Shown: piece after piece, positions 51,671 to 59,440 of the stretch
Numbering within the stretch: position 1 is the first letter of the stretch
Layout of the letters: every line of letters starts with the position of its first letter
NCBI GenBank assembly: GCA_905234605.1
Contig: CAJOIE010000001.1
Location: 310,001-374,000 of the forward strand
Direction: 5' to 3'
DNA length: 64,000 bases
DNA from: an uncultured Bacteroidaceae bacterium
Lineage (GTDB): Bacteria > Bacteroidota > Bacteroidia > Bacteroidales > Bacteroidaceae
Program-made: the position numbers and the translations under genes
The notes under the pieces: generated by a model
What the model was told of the DNA's origin: nothing
Seen by the model: only the letters and a program-made list of their open reading frames with translations
The model's database searches: none

Positions 51671-53749
51671 TTATTTTGTCAGGGCATCAACGAAAGTGAG
51701 CTGCACGGACACGCGGCGGTGCTCGCCACCCACCTGCGTATCATTCACGACGACAGCATACTCCACCTCGGTGTGCATGCTGCCAAGTGCCGGCAACTGT
51801 CGGAGCAGGGCGTCCTTCATGCCCATGGCGCGGGCCAGTGCCAACTGCTCGTTAGTCGATATGCCGGCAGCCTTGTCGAGCGAGAGGCTCACCAGCTGCC
51901 CGTTGCGCATCACAGGCTCACGCGACAGCGTGCCGTAGGCTTCGTCGTAGGCTATCGTGCTGTTGACGGGCAGTGCGTCGGCGGCACCGGTTATTCTGAT
52001 TTTCAGCACACGGTCTGCCTTGACATACTTGGCCAGCTCGCCACTGACGGCCTGACGGATGATGTCGATTGTGGCCTGTGCGGCACCCGACTCACTGAAG
52101 TGGTAGTGGCCCGGGGCGAAGTCCTCACGTGCAGCGAAGCCCGGGCGCACCGTGTAGGTGAACGTGGCCTGGTAGTCGGTAGAGCGGTCGCCCTCAGCGT
52201 TGTAGCCCGACACGGGGCGCGTGTCGACGGCGATGTCGGTGTTCTCGGTGATGAGGCTCTGTGCCGTGGCCTGCCCCATGACCTCAGCTGCATTGGCGCG
52301 AATGGCAGACGCTTCCTGCTGTGCCGCAGCGTAGGAGGCAAGGGATATCATGTCGGAGGCTGCGACGACCGACGCCGTCTGCTGCGCAGTGTTGTCGTAG
52401 GTGTAGGTCTTGCCTGTGGCGGCATTGTAGACCTCGGCGCGGACAATCTCGAACTGGTCGTCGGCGCCAAGGGCGTACTGCACATTGCGGAACTCGAGCT
52501 GGCCTGGGTCGGCAAAGGCTGTAACCTCGTCCTGCGGCACATCGAGGGTGATGGGTGGCAGGTTGGTGAACTCCAGCACAAGGTGCTCGTCCTGGGCACT
52601 ATAGCCGCTCGCGGTGACCTCCCCCTGACGCATCACGCCCAGCTCCTCGGCCCGACGCGTGGCTATCTCCACTTCCTGCAAGCGTATCTGCTCGGCGATG
52701 GTGGTCTCGTTGACGCGTTGCTCATAGGCAGCGTCGGTCTCGCCGTCCTGCCGCTGCCGCCACAGGTCGAGACGCTCGTTGAGCTCAGTGGCAAGCATCT
52801 TGCTGTAGTAGGGCGAGAGCGTGGTGAGCAGCCTGTAGACAATGGCATTGGCAGTGTTGTGCAGCAGATAGAGTTTCCCATCGGCATCGGCCACGAAAGC
52901 GATGTCGGTGCAGCCGCCTCCGCTGATGGCTATGGTCTGTGTGTCACGCGTGTTCAGCAAGTTAACGAGCTCCACCGTCCTGTCGTTCTTCAGCACGGCT
53001 ACATATTTGCCATCGGGCGTGGGACAGAGCTTCCACACACCACCCAAGCTACTGGCGGCAGAGGTCTGTTCCCACGTCCGGGTGTCATACACTGCAAGAG
53101 TCCCGTCGGCTGTGCCGACGAGCAGTTTCTGGTCATCGTCGGCAAAGCATGCTGAGCGGACGGCAGCAGGCAGCGTCAGGCGGCGGCGAAGAGTGCCAGT
53201 GAGGCTGCTACTCACTTCCACCTCCGAGCCTCCATACACCACGAGCAGACGCCCGCCGGAACTGTAGGCCACGCCCGAAGCCTCGCCCAGAGGCGTCTCT
53301 ATCTGTTGCTTCTGCGTGAGGTCGCGGGCAGACAGGATGTCCACCTTGCCACTGCTCAGGACGGCTATGCTGCGCGCGTCGGGACTGTAGGCCATAGCGA
53401 GCACCTCAGGGGTGGTGTAGGCCGTCTTGGCCAGCACTTTGTTGTGTGCGAAAGGGTCGAACAGGCGCAGGCGCTGACTGGCACGCCACTCCTCGGCCAC
53501 GGCTATGGCACCCCCGGACGGATCGGCCTTAATCTGACTAACGCGCGTGCCGTCGGCGATGTCTATACCACTGATATTGTGAGTCTTAACGCCATTGTAG
53601 TAGTAGACAGCAAACTGGTAGTTAGTCAAGCCGTTGGGCTGCACTGCTTGCGTGAATTCCCTGACGGGAGCCTGATCCTGTGCCGCAGCAGGCTGCATGG
53701 AGGCCACGCATGCGAGCGAGGCGAGGATGAGGGGGTAGAGGTTTTTCAT
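51671..53749 (-). CDS. Exported beta-propeller (WD40-like) protein with helical and OmpA-like C-terminal regions
   Basis: This 692-residue protein begins with signal peptide MKNLYPLILASLACVASMQPAAAQ. Residues about 50-310 contain repeated beta-propeller strands ('AMAYSPDARSIAVLSSGKVDI', 'KLLVGTADGTLAVYDTRTWE', 'LCPTPDGKYVAVLKNDRTVELV'). Residues about 325-475 share a pattern with the caspase neighbour ('DLWRQRQDGETDAAYEQRV' vs 'EQWRQKNQFESTRDYNARM'; 'TGKTYTYD' vs 'GMEYRYD'). The C-terminal 190 residues ('LALARAMGMKDALLRQLPAL', then 'VVNDTQVGGEHRRVSVQLTFV') resemble an OmpA-type peptidoglycan-binding fold, though not certainly. First gene of the four-gene cassette. Confidence 0.75.
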   Translation of the reverse strand: MKNLYPLILASLACVASMQPAAAQDQAPVREFTQAVQPNGLTNYQFAVYYYNGVKTHNISGIDIADGTRVSQIKADPSGGAIAVAEEWRASQRLRLFDPFAHNKVLAKTAYTTPEVLAMAYSPDARSIAVLSSGKVDILSARDLTQKQQIETPLGEASGVAYSSGGRLLVVYGGSEVEVSSSLTGTLRRRLTLPAAVRSACFADDDQKLLVGTADGTLAVYDTRTWEQTSAASSLGGVWKLCPTPDGKYVAVLKNDRTVELVNLLNTRDTQTIAISGGGCTDIAFVADADGKLYLLHNTANAIVYRLLTTLSPYYSKMLATELNERLDLWRQRQDGETDAAYEQRVNETTIAEQIRLQEVEIATRRAEELGVMRQGEVTASGYSAQDEHLVLEFTNLPPITLDVPQDEVTAFADPGQLEFRNVQYALGADDQFEIVRAEVYNAATGKTYTYDNTAQQTASVVAASDMISLASYAAAQQEASAIRANAAEVMGQATAQSLITENTDIAVDTRPVSGYNAEGDRSTDYQATFTYTVRPGFAAREDFAPGHYHFSESGAAQATIDIIRQAVSGELAKYVKADRVLKIRITGAADALPVNSTIAYDEAYGTLSREPVMRNGQLVSLSLDKAAGISTNEQLALARAMGMKDALLRQLPALGSMHTEVEYAVVVNDTQVGGEHRRVSVQLTFVDALTK

Positions 53750-54158
53750 TGGTTAAGTCTTTTGTATTACATTAGTACTTTCCGCGATAAATACCGCGCA
53801 AATATAACCACTTCCCTCATAACATAAGTTACCCCCACTTAAAGTGTGTTAATTGTCGTCATATAGTTGCAGAGACGTATGCCTGATGGCCCGACGGAGT
53901 GTAGCCTGCACTACGGTGAAAGGCGAGGGCTTGTGTGTCGTGCAGCATGGTAGATGGCACAGCTATAACACCATGCAGGGTGAACGGAAACACCATGCAG
54001 GGTGAACGGAAACACCATGCAGGGTAAACAGGAACACCCTGCAGGGTCGGCGATACAGACCGTGCAGGGTGTTCAGAAAGCTTGTGGAGGGTATTTAGAA
54101 TGGTTGTGGAGGGTGCCTCGCAGCAGGCCTGCCGCAAGACGTGCAGGCTATGTGTGCC
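53750..54158. other. Intergenic stretch with array E
   Basis: This 409-base gap lies between the caspase cassette and the M6 protease gene, both on the minus strand. The right part is filled by array E. The left part holds a TATATTTG on the minus strand (53799-53806) about 50 bases before the propeller gene, which could be its -7 element although the -33 partner is poor. No gene is seen. Confidence 0.5.
53969..54114. repeat. TGCA-centred 22-23 bp periodic repeat, array E (longest)
   Basis: Seven units: cores begin at 53974, 53996, 54018, 54040, 54063 and, with TGGA in place of TGCA, 54085 and 54107 (steps 22, 22, 22, 23, 22, 22). The units read CACCATGCAGGGT, CACCATGCAGGGT, CACCATGCAGGGT, CACCCTGCAGGGT, ACCGTGCAGGGT, then TTGTGGAGGGT twice. 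The first three spacers are nearly identical (GAACGGAAA or AAACAGGAA type), suggesting recent duplication, whereas the last two units have drifted together. Confidence 0.9.
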
Positions 54159-56690
54159 TCATCGGACTACGACCTTGCGGCCGCCCACGATGTAGATGCC
54201 ACGCGGCATGCTGCCACCGCGCGCGGGGCGAGTGACTACGGCGCGGCCGCTGAGGTCGTAGGCCTCGGAGTGCATGCCGGCTTCTGCCTGCGGGACGGCA
54301 ACGCCATTGCCCTCGCCGTTGACGGTGACGGCCTGCCAGTCGCTCCAGTCGGACCTGATGCCGTTGCTGTCGACGGCACGGAGGCGATAGATGTAGGTGT
54401 CACCATAGGTGAGACCCTTCACATCGTAGCTGCATGCCGACGTGGAGAGTATCGCATTGAAGCGTGCACGGGCCATGCCGCCTGCCATGCCGTAGGCCTT
54501 GCACTCGGCCGCTGACTGCTCTATCTCCTCGCGCGAGAAGAGGCCGTCGTAGACTGCCACGGCATTGAGATAGACGCGCTTCTTGGGCTGGAACTTGATG
54601 CGGAAGGCCTGCTTGATGCCTTCGAACTGCACCACCAGTGCGCGTCCTGCCACCGACTGCGTGGTGCTGGCAAGCGTCTGTCCCTCGGCAGAGAGGACGA
54701 AGACATCCATCAGGTTGCTGTCGGAGGCATAGCGTGACGCCATGAAACGGAGTGTCACGGCTCCGTTGAGAGGAGCCGAGAGCAGCGGCGTGGCGAGCGA
54801 ACCTCCCGTGCTGCGACCCACCTTGGCCCCCGACGCTCCAGGGTAGACATACTCGGGCAACCATCCGGGCACCGAGGTGTAGCTGTCGATGGTGGCATCG
54901 ATGTTGCTGCTGCCGTCGGAGCCGGTGCCGGTGGTGAACAGCGCAAAGTCCTCGCTGAGGAGCAAGGCCTCGGCCGGTGTCTGCGGACCGAGCACCTGCG
55001 GCACACACTCCAGGTCGTAGCTGACGGCGTCGGCCACAGGCTCCCACGTCACGGTGATGCTGTTGCTGGTGGCCGTGGCTGTGGGTGCAGGCACCGGCAG
55101 ATGTATGCCGCCCATGAACTGGAATGTGATGCAACCCTCGTCTTCTGAAATCTCCTCTATGGGCTTGTGCATCAGGCGCGCACCGTCGGTGTTGGGCATA
55201 TAGAGCACAGCGGCCGGGATGGAGGTGTCGGTGAGGGCGGTGCGGCGGCCAGGACCGGGCCAGAGGTCGCCCGCCTCGGTGCCACTGTTGAAGGAGGCAT
55301 CGCAGGCCACCATGGTCATGCGCTGCAGGGCGGGGTCGGTGTTCACGGTGTTGCGGCTCCATGCGGCGCGGTCGTAGGTGACGTGGAGCACCATCATGCC
55401 GTGTGCGGGATTGTAGGCATCGAAGCCACGCTGCTGATGGTTGGCCAGGAGGTAGTACTCATTGCGGTTGCCGTCGTTGTAGACCACATAGGCCACGGGC
55501 TCATCCTCTATGGCCGGCATGTCCTGCACCTTGGCGGCAGTGCTGAGCTCCGTGGGCGTCAGCCATCCGGCAAACCAGCGCTCATAGGCTGTATAGCCCA
55601 CGGGATGATAGCCGTTGCCGTTGTGGTTGCCCGAGCTCATGAGGTCCCAGGAGCCCATGGCAAAGGAGTTGCTGTCGGCAGTGTCGTAGAAGTCGGGCAG
55701 GCCCAGGCAGTGGGAGAACTCATGGCACGCCGTGCCGATGCCGCCGATGGCGGAGCCCATGCGGCCGGTGAGCTCAGAGCTGCAGGCATAGGTGCTCAGC
55801 GTGACACCGTTGTACACCACCGGCGACGCCAGCTTCCACTCGTGGGGCCACACGCTGTCCTCCGGACCGCCATTGCTCTCGGCAAAGCCGGCGTAGATGA
55901 TGTAGACCTGCTCCACCTCGCCGTTGCCGTCCCAGTCGTAGTCGGCAAAGTTAACATCGTTAGAGGCTATCTGGATGGCGTCGAGCGCCTGCTGCCGCAC
56001 ATTGCTGTCGCGACCACCCGCGTTGCTGCCATAGTAGGCCATGGGCTGGGGCAAGGTGTATGGACCCACGACATCGAACTCCAGGTCGAGCTGTCCGTAG
56101 CTCTGGGCAAGGAAGTACTCGCGTATGCTGCCAACATTGTTGCCCACGGGAGCACCTAAGCCGTTGGCCATCTGCTGGAACACCTCAAGGGTGGACGTGG
56201 GCTGCATGGAGAGGTCGGGATACTGCACAAGGATGATGAGCCCCTTCTTCTTGACCGACGTGGCAAGCATCCCTGCGCGCGTGGGCTGCTGCTGCATGCG
56301 GCGGACATTGGCTGCCGCGCGGACAGCACGGTGAGCATTGGCGGCAGAGAGGCGACGGCTCCACTCGGCGGACACCTCGGCACGCGAATCGGTGAGCTGC
56401 AGGAAGAGTTGCTCACGCGCGCTGCGCTGGGAGACATCGTGTGCAAGGGTCGACGAGGGTGACAGCTCGCCGCCAGACACGTAGGCATAGACCCACGAGC
56501 CGTCGGGCTGCCGCAGGAGCGGATGGCCGTCGGTAGTGGCATGGTAGTGCAGATGCTCGTCGCCGGCGAGCACGGTGGTGACAACACTGCCGTCGGGCTG
56601 CCGCGACGGCTGCTCCACACGCTGGGCACGGTCGGCACTGACGGCAAGTGCCTGAAGGAGAAGTGACAGTGTGAAAAGTATACGTTTCAT
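54159..56690 (-). CDS. Secreted M6-family metalloprotease
   Basis: An 843-residue secreted zinc protease (signal peptide MKRILFTLSLLLQALAVSA). A propeptide region covers about 20-145, then the M6 catalytic domain starts 'KKKGLIILVQYPDLSMQ' and carries the zinc motif HEFSHCLGLPDFYD (HExxHxxGxxD, 323-336) followed by 'MGSWDLMSSGNHNGNG' (Met-turn). After the catalytic domain come a beta-rich segment with a fibronectin type III-like repeat ('PAPTATATSNSITVTWEPVADAVSYDLE') and a second one near the end. The tail 'EAYDLSGRAVVTRPARGG', then GIYIVGGRKVVVR, is the sorting-type end. Role: extracellular protein degradation. Confidence 0.9.
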   Translation of the reverse strand: MKRILFTLSLLLQALAVSADRAQRVEQPSRQPDGSVVTTVLAGDEHLHYHATTDGHPLLRQPDGSWVYAYVSGGELSPSSTLAHDVSQRSAREQLFLQLTDSRAEVSAEWSRRLSAANAHRAVRAAANVRRMQQQPTRAGMLATSVKKKGLIILVQYPDLSMQPTSTLEVFQQMANGLGAPVGNNVGSIREYFLAQSYGQLDLEFDVVGPYTLPQPMAYYGSNAGGRDSNVRQQALDAIQIASNDVNFADYDWDGNGEVEQVYIIYAGFAESNGGPEDSVWPHEWKLASPVVYNGVTLSTYACSSELTGRMGSAIGGIGTACHEFSHCLGLPDFYDTADSNSFAMGSWDLMSSGNHNGNGYHPVGYTAYERWFAGWLTPTELSTAAKVQDMPAIEDEPVAYVVYNDGNRNEYYLLANHQQRGFDAYNPAHGMMVLHVTYDRAAWSRNTVNTDPALQRMTMVACDASFNSGTEAGDLWPGPGRRTALTDTSIPAAVLYMPNTDGARLMHKPIEEISEDEGCITFQFMGGIHLPVPAPTATATSNSITVTWEPVADAVSYDLECVPQVLGPQTPAEALLLSEDFALFTTGTGSDGSSNIDATIDSYTSVPGWLPEYVYPGASGAKVGRSTGGSLATPLLSAPLNGAVTLRFMASRYASDSNLMDVFVLSAEGQTLASTTQSVAGRALVVQFEGIKQAFRIKFQPKKRVYLNAVAVYDGLFSREEIEQSAAECKAYGMAGGMARARFNAILSTSACSYDVKGLTYGDTYIYRLRAVDSNGIRSDWSDWQAVTVNGEGNGVAVPQAEAGMHSEAYDLSGRAVVTRPARGGSMPRGIYIVGGRKVVVR

Positions 56691-56809
56691 AGGCTTGCAA
56701 ATGGCTGCACGCGGGGCTGACCAACGCGCATTGCGTTACTACATCGGATGGGATTGGAGCCTCAAAGATAAGCACTTTCTGCCGTTAACACAGAGCAAGG
56801 CACAAGAAA

Positions 56810-56838
56810 GCCGCCCTGCCAACATGTGGCAAGGCGGC
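56810..56838 (-). terminator. Terminator of the SusCD-lipoprotein operon
   Basis: On the minus strand GCCGCCTTGCCA, a 5-base loop, TGGCAGGGCGGC (one mismatch), followed by TTTCTTG. It lies 54 bases past the lipoprotein stop, in the gap before the M6 protease gene. Confidence 0.75.
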
Positions 56839-56891
56839 CTGTTGCATGCTATGGCTATAAGGACAGTGCCTTATGCCTTAATATAGCTACG

Positions 56892-57686
56892 TCACTCGGG
56901 CAATGTCAGAACCTCAGGGCATGCGAACTCGAAGTAGCCGGCTGACACACGGAAAGCAAGAGGAATGGTTATGGTGTTATCCTCGCGCTCGATGTCGAAG
57001 TCGGGATAACCCTCAGAGTTGCGGTCCCAACCGTTCTCAATGTACACCATTCCGTAGGAGGAGTGCACATAGCCCGTGGGCTGCAGAGCGATGGACTCAG
57101 CCAGATGCTGGCCGTCGTCGGTGAGAGTGAAGGTAATCTCATAGCCATCGGCATAGAGGTCGGGCAGACGGTAGACATTGGCCTCGGCTGCCTTGATGAC
57201 GACCTGATCCCACTCCCTTTCGAAGAATGTAGAGTTGAAGGTGCCCGTGCCGATGTTGACCCATGTATAGTCAATCCAGACATTCACCGATACGGTCTTG
57301 TTGCCATAGGTGTAGGCATCCTCGTCGGACAGCGACACGGTGAGGGTCTCGTCGTCGCCAATCTCGAGGGTGAAGGGTATGGCGACATCCTTGTACTTCT
57401 CGCCGACCTCGAAGGTGACGGTGGCTGGCACCTGGAACTTGTCGTTGTCGCCGGTCAGGGCAAAGGTCTGGGTGATGGTGGAGTCGGTGCGGCCAATCTT
57501 GATGGTCACAGTCTGATCGTCGGTGGGAGCATACTGCAGGCGGGCAACAGTGTCGGAGTAGAGGAAAGCACCGCCTTGCTCCACATTGACATGGATGTCG
57601 CGGTAGTCGTCGTCGTTGCAAGAGACAACCGACAGTGCCGTCAACGATGCCATGGCAATGCACATATAGCTGAATATCTTTTTCAT
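56892..57686 (-). CDS. Surface lipoprotein of the SusCD locus (SusE-like position)
   Basis: A 264-residue lipoprotein: 'MKKIFSYMCIAMASLTALSVVSC' is a lipoprotein signal with the lipidated cysteine at residue 23. The mature part is beta-rich with two Calx-beta/Ig-like repeats ('DQTVTIKIGRTDSTITQTFAL', 'FEVGEKYKDVAIPFTLEIGDDETLTVSL'). It is third in the operon after SusC and SusD, the usual place for a glycan-binding SusE-type protein. No enzyme motif is visible. The start at 57686 is set by the signal peptide. Confidence 0.8.
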   Translation of the reverse strand: MKKIFSYMCIAMASLTALSVVSCNDDDYRDIHVNVEQGGAFLYSDTVARLQYAPTDDQTVTIKIGRTDSTITQTFALTGDNDKFQVPATVTFEVGEKYKDVAIPFTLEIGDDETLTVSLSDEDAYTYGNKTVSVNVWIDYTWVNIGTGTFNSTFFEREWDQVVIKAAEANVYRLPDLYADGYEITFTLTDDGQHLAESIALQPTGYVHSSYGMVYIENGWDRNSEGYPDFDIEREDNTITIPLAFRVSAGYFEFACPEVLTLPE

Positions 57687-57745
57687 AGTGACTTGTGTCT
57701 GTTGATATGATGAATGATTAACGGATAGTTCACGCCATATAGGCA

Positions 57746-59389
57746 TTAGTCGGTCACGCCGTCAGTGAGGTCCCAGCTGCCTTCAGCTTCCGAAGCCACA
57801 GGCTGGCGGCCGCCCTCGTTGTCCACGATGCCGGCGTTGGTGTCCTTCTCCGTCTGCGGGAAGCGCATGTTCAGGTAGGGATTGTCGGAAGCCACATTGA
57901 AGGCCCAGTCGTCGGGCCAGTTGGTGGTGCCGTCACCATGGGTGCGCACGATGTTCTTGCCCAGACGGCGGGCATCCTGCACGAAGAAGCCTTCGCCCCA
58001 GAGCTCCACACGACGCTGGAACCATATCTCATCGAGCAGCGAGCGGCCCGTGCTCTCCACATTGTAGCCTATGTCGCGATAGCCGGCTACGAAGGCCTGC
58101 AGCAGAGCCTTGGCTTCTGCCTCGTGACCACCGCGGGCCAGAGCCTCAGCACGCACAAGTATCATCTCCTCCACGCGCACGAGGGGGAAGTCGTTATTGT
58201 TGAGCACATTGCCTATGCCGCTCTTCTGGCCGAACTTGATGTTGGTGTAGGGCAAGAAAACATCCTTTGAACCATCGTCGAGCACGAGGTCGGCAATGGC
58301 ATCGCCGGCGGCACCTGCCCATGTGATGGCAGCCCAGTTGGGAGAGTGCTTGTCGGCATCGAGCCACCAACCCTTACGCACATCGGTAGCTGCAATCTTG
58401 TCGTAGAGCAGCTTGTTGATGCAAGGTGTGTTGACCGTGGCAGCTGCATAGCCGTCGCCGGAGAATGCGCTGATCCAAGAGGAGGCATTGCAATAGCTGG
58501 CATTGCCGCTGAGCACCATGTCCTGAGTGATGAGGATACCCCAGATCCAGTTGTGCTCGTCGATGCTGACGAAGGTGGGCACGCTCACCTCCTGAGCAGT
58601 AGCGGGAGAGTAGCCCTCCATGGCCTTCTCGGCATCGGAGGCTGCCTCATCCCAGTTGCCCATGGTGAGGTTGGCGCGGGCACGCAGGGCATAGGCCACC
58701 TGCTGGTTGACCTTGCTCTTGTCGGGACGCACATAGCCGTCGAGCTTCTCTATGGCATAGTCGAGGTCGGCCTTGATGCTCTCCCACACCTCCTTGACGG
58801 TGGCACGAGGGTTGTTGGCATAGTCGGTGCCCTCGCTGAGGATAGGTATGCAACGGTCGTTGGGGTTGGTCTGATAGTTGCCGGCGAAGTAGGGAGCCAG
58901 GTTCATGTAGGCAAATGCACGGATGACATGTGCCTGAGCCATCATGTATATCTGGTCGGGCACATCGGTGTCGGCAGGGAACATGGCGATGACGTCGTTG
59001 GCAGCACCCACGGTGCGGTAGGGCATCACGTAGCGGATGTAGGGGTTGGCATAGTTGGCATTGCGCGAAGAGTATTCGCCGCAGATGGAGAACCAGTCGT
59101 AGTCGTTGTCGCCCATCATGAAGTCGGCACCCTCGAAGTCGGCCGAGATAGCCATCATGATGAAGGAGAAGTCGTCGGCACGGTTGGTCCATATCTGGCA
59201 CGGCGTGCCAAGGATGGAGTACATGTTAGCGTATGTGGCATTGGTCATCGAGGGTACAGCCTCATTGGTGCGCTGCACCTGCTCGGTGGTCTGGGCACTG
59301 CCTTCCGGCTCCATCTCGTTGATGTCGTTGCAGGCGGTGGTCAGGAGTGATGCGCCGAGCAAGACGTAGGAAAGCTTATATAGTTTCAT
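57746..59389 (-). CDS. SusD/RagB-family glycan-binding lipoprotein
   Basis: A 547-residue outer-membrane lipoprotein that binds oligosaccharides and forms the lid of the SusC pore. It has a lipobox 'LGASLLTTAC' (Cys20), then tetratricopeptide-type helices of the SusD fold ('YMMAQAHVIRAFAYMNLAPYFAGNYQ', 'VKEVWESIKADLDYAIEKL', 'QQVAYALRARANLTMGNWDEAASDAEKAM') and the closing 'LLDEIWFQRRVELWGEGFFVQDARRLG', typical of the family. It is 51 bases downstream of the susC-like gene. Confidence 0.94.
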   Translation of the reverse strand: MKLYKLSYVLLGASLLTTACNDINEMEPEGSAQTTEQVQRTNEAVPSMTNATYANMYSILGTPCQIWTNRADDFSFIMMAISADFEGADFMMGDNDYDWFSICGEYSSRNANYANPYIRYVMPYRTVGAANDVIAMFPADTDVPDQIYMMAQAHVIRAFAYMNLAPYFAGNYQTNPNDRCIPILSEGTDYANNPRATVKEVWESIKADLDYAIEKLDGYVRPDKSKVNQQVAYALRARANLTMGNWDEAASDAEKAMEGYSPATAQEVSVPTFVSIDEHNWIWGILITQDMVLSGNASYCNASSWISAFSGDGYAAATVNTPCINKLLYDKIAATDVRKGWWLDADKHSPNWAAITWAGAAGDAIADLVLDDGSKDVFLPYTNIKFGQKSGIGNVLNNNDFPLVRVEEMILVRAEALARGGHEAEAKALLQAFVAGYRDIGYNVESTGRSLLDEIWFQRRVELWGEGFFVQDARRLGKNIVRTHGDGTTNWPDDWAFNVASDNPYLNMRFPQTEKDTNAGIVDNEGGRQPVASEAEGSWDLTDGVTD

Positions 59390-59440
59390 ACCTTATTATG
59401 TTCTATGTTGTGTGAATACTGTTGTGGAGCAATATGGCTG

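Noticed and set aside
51719-53155. 478-codon plus-strand frame opposite the propeller gene
   Set aside because: No recognisable domain and the same antisense composition; the minus-strand gene has a signal peptide, propeller repeats and operon context.
53969-54114. CRISPR array
   Set aside because: The repeated unit is only about 13 bases with 8-10 base spacers, it varies between units, and no cas genes are present. True CRISPR repeats and spacers are each about 25-40 bases.
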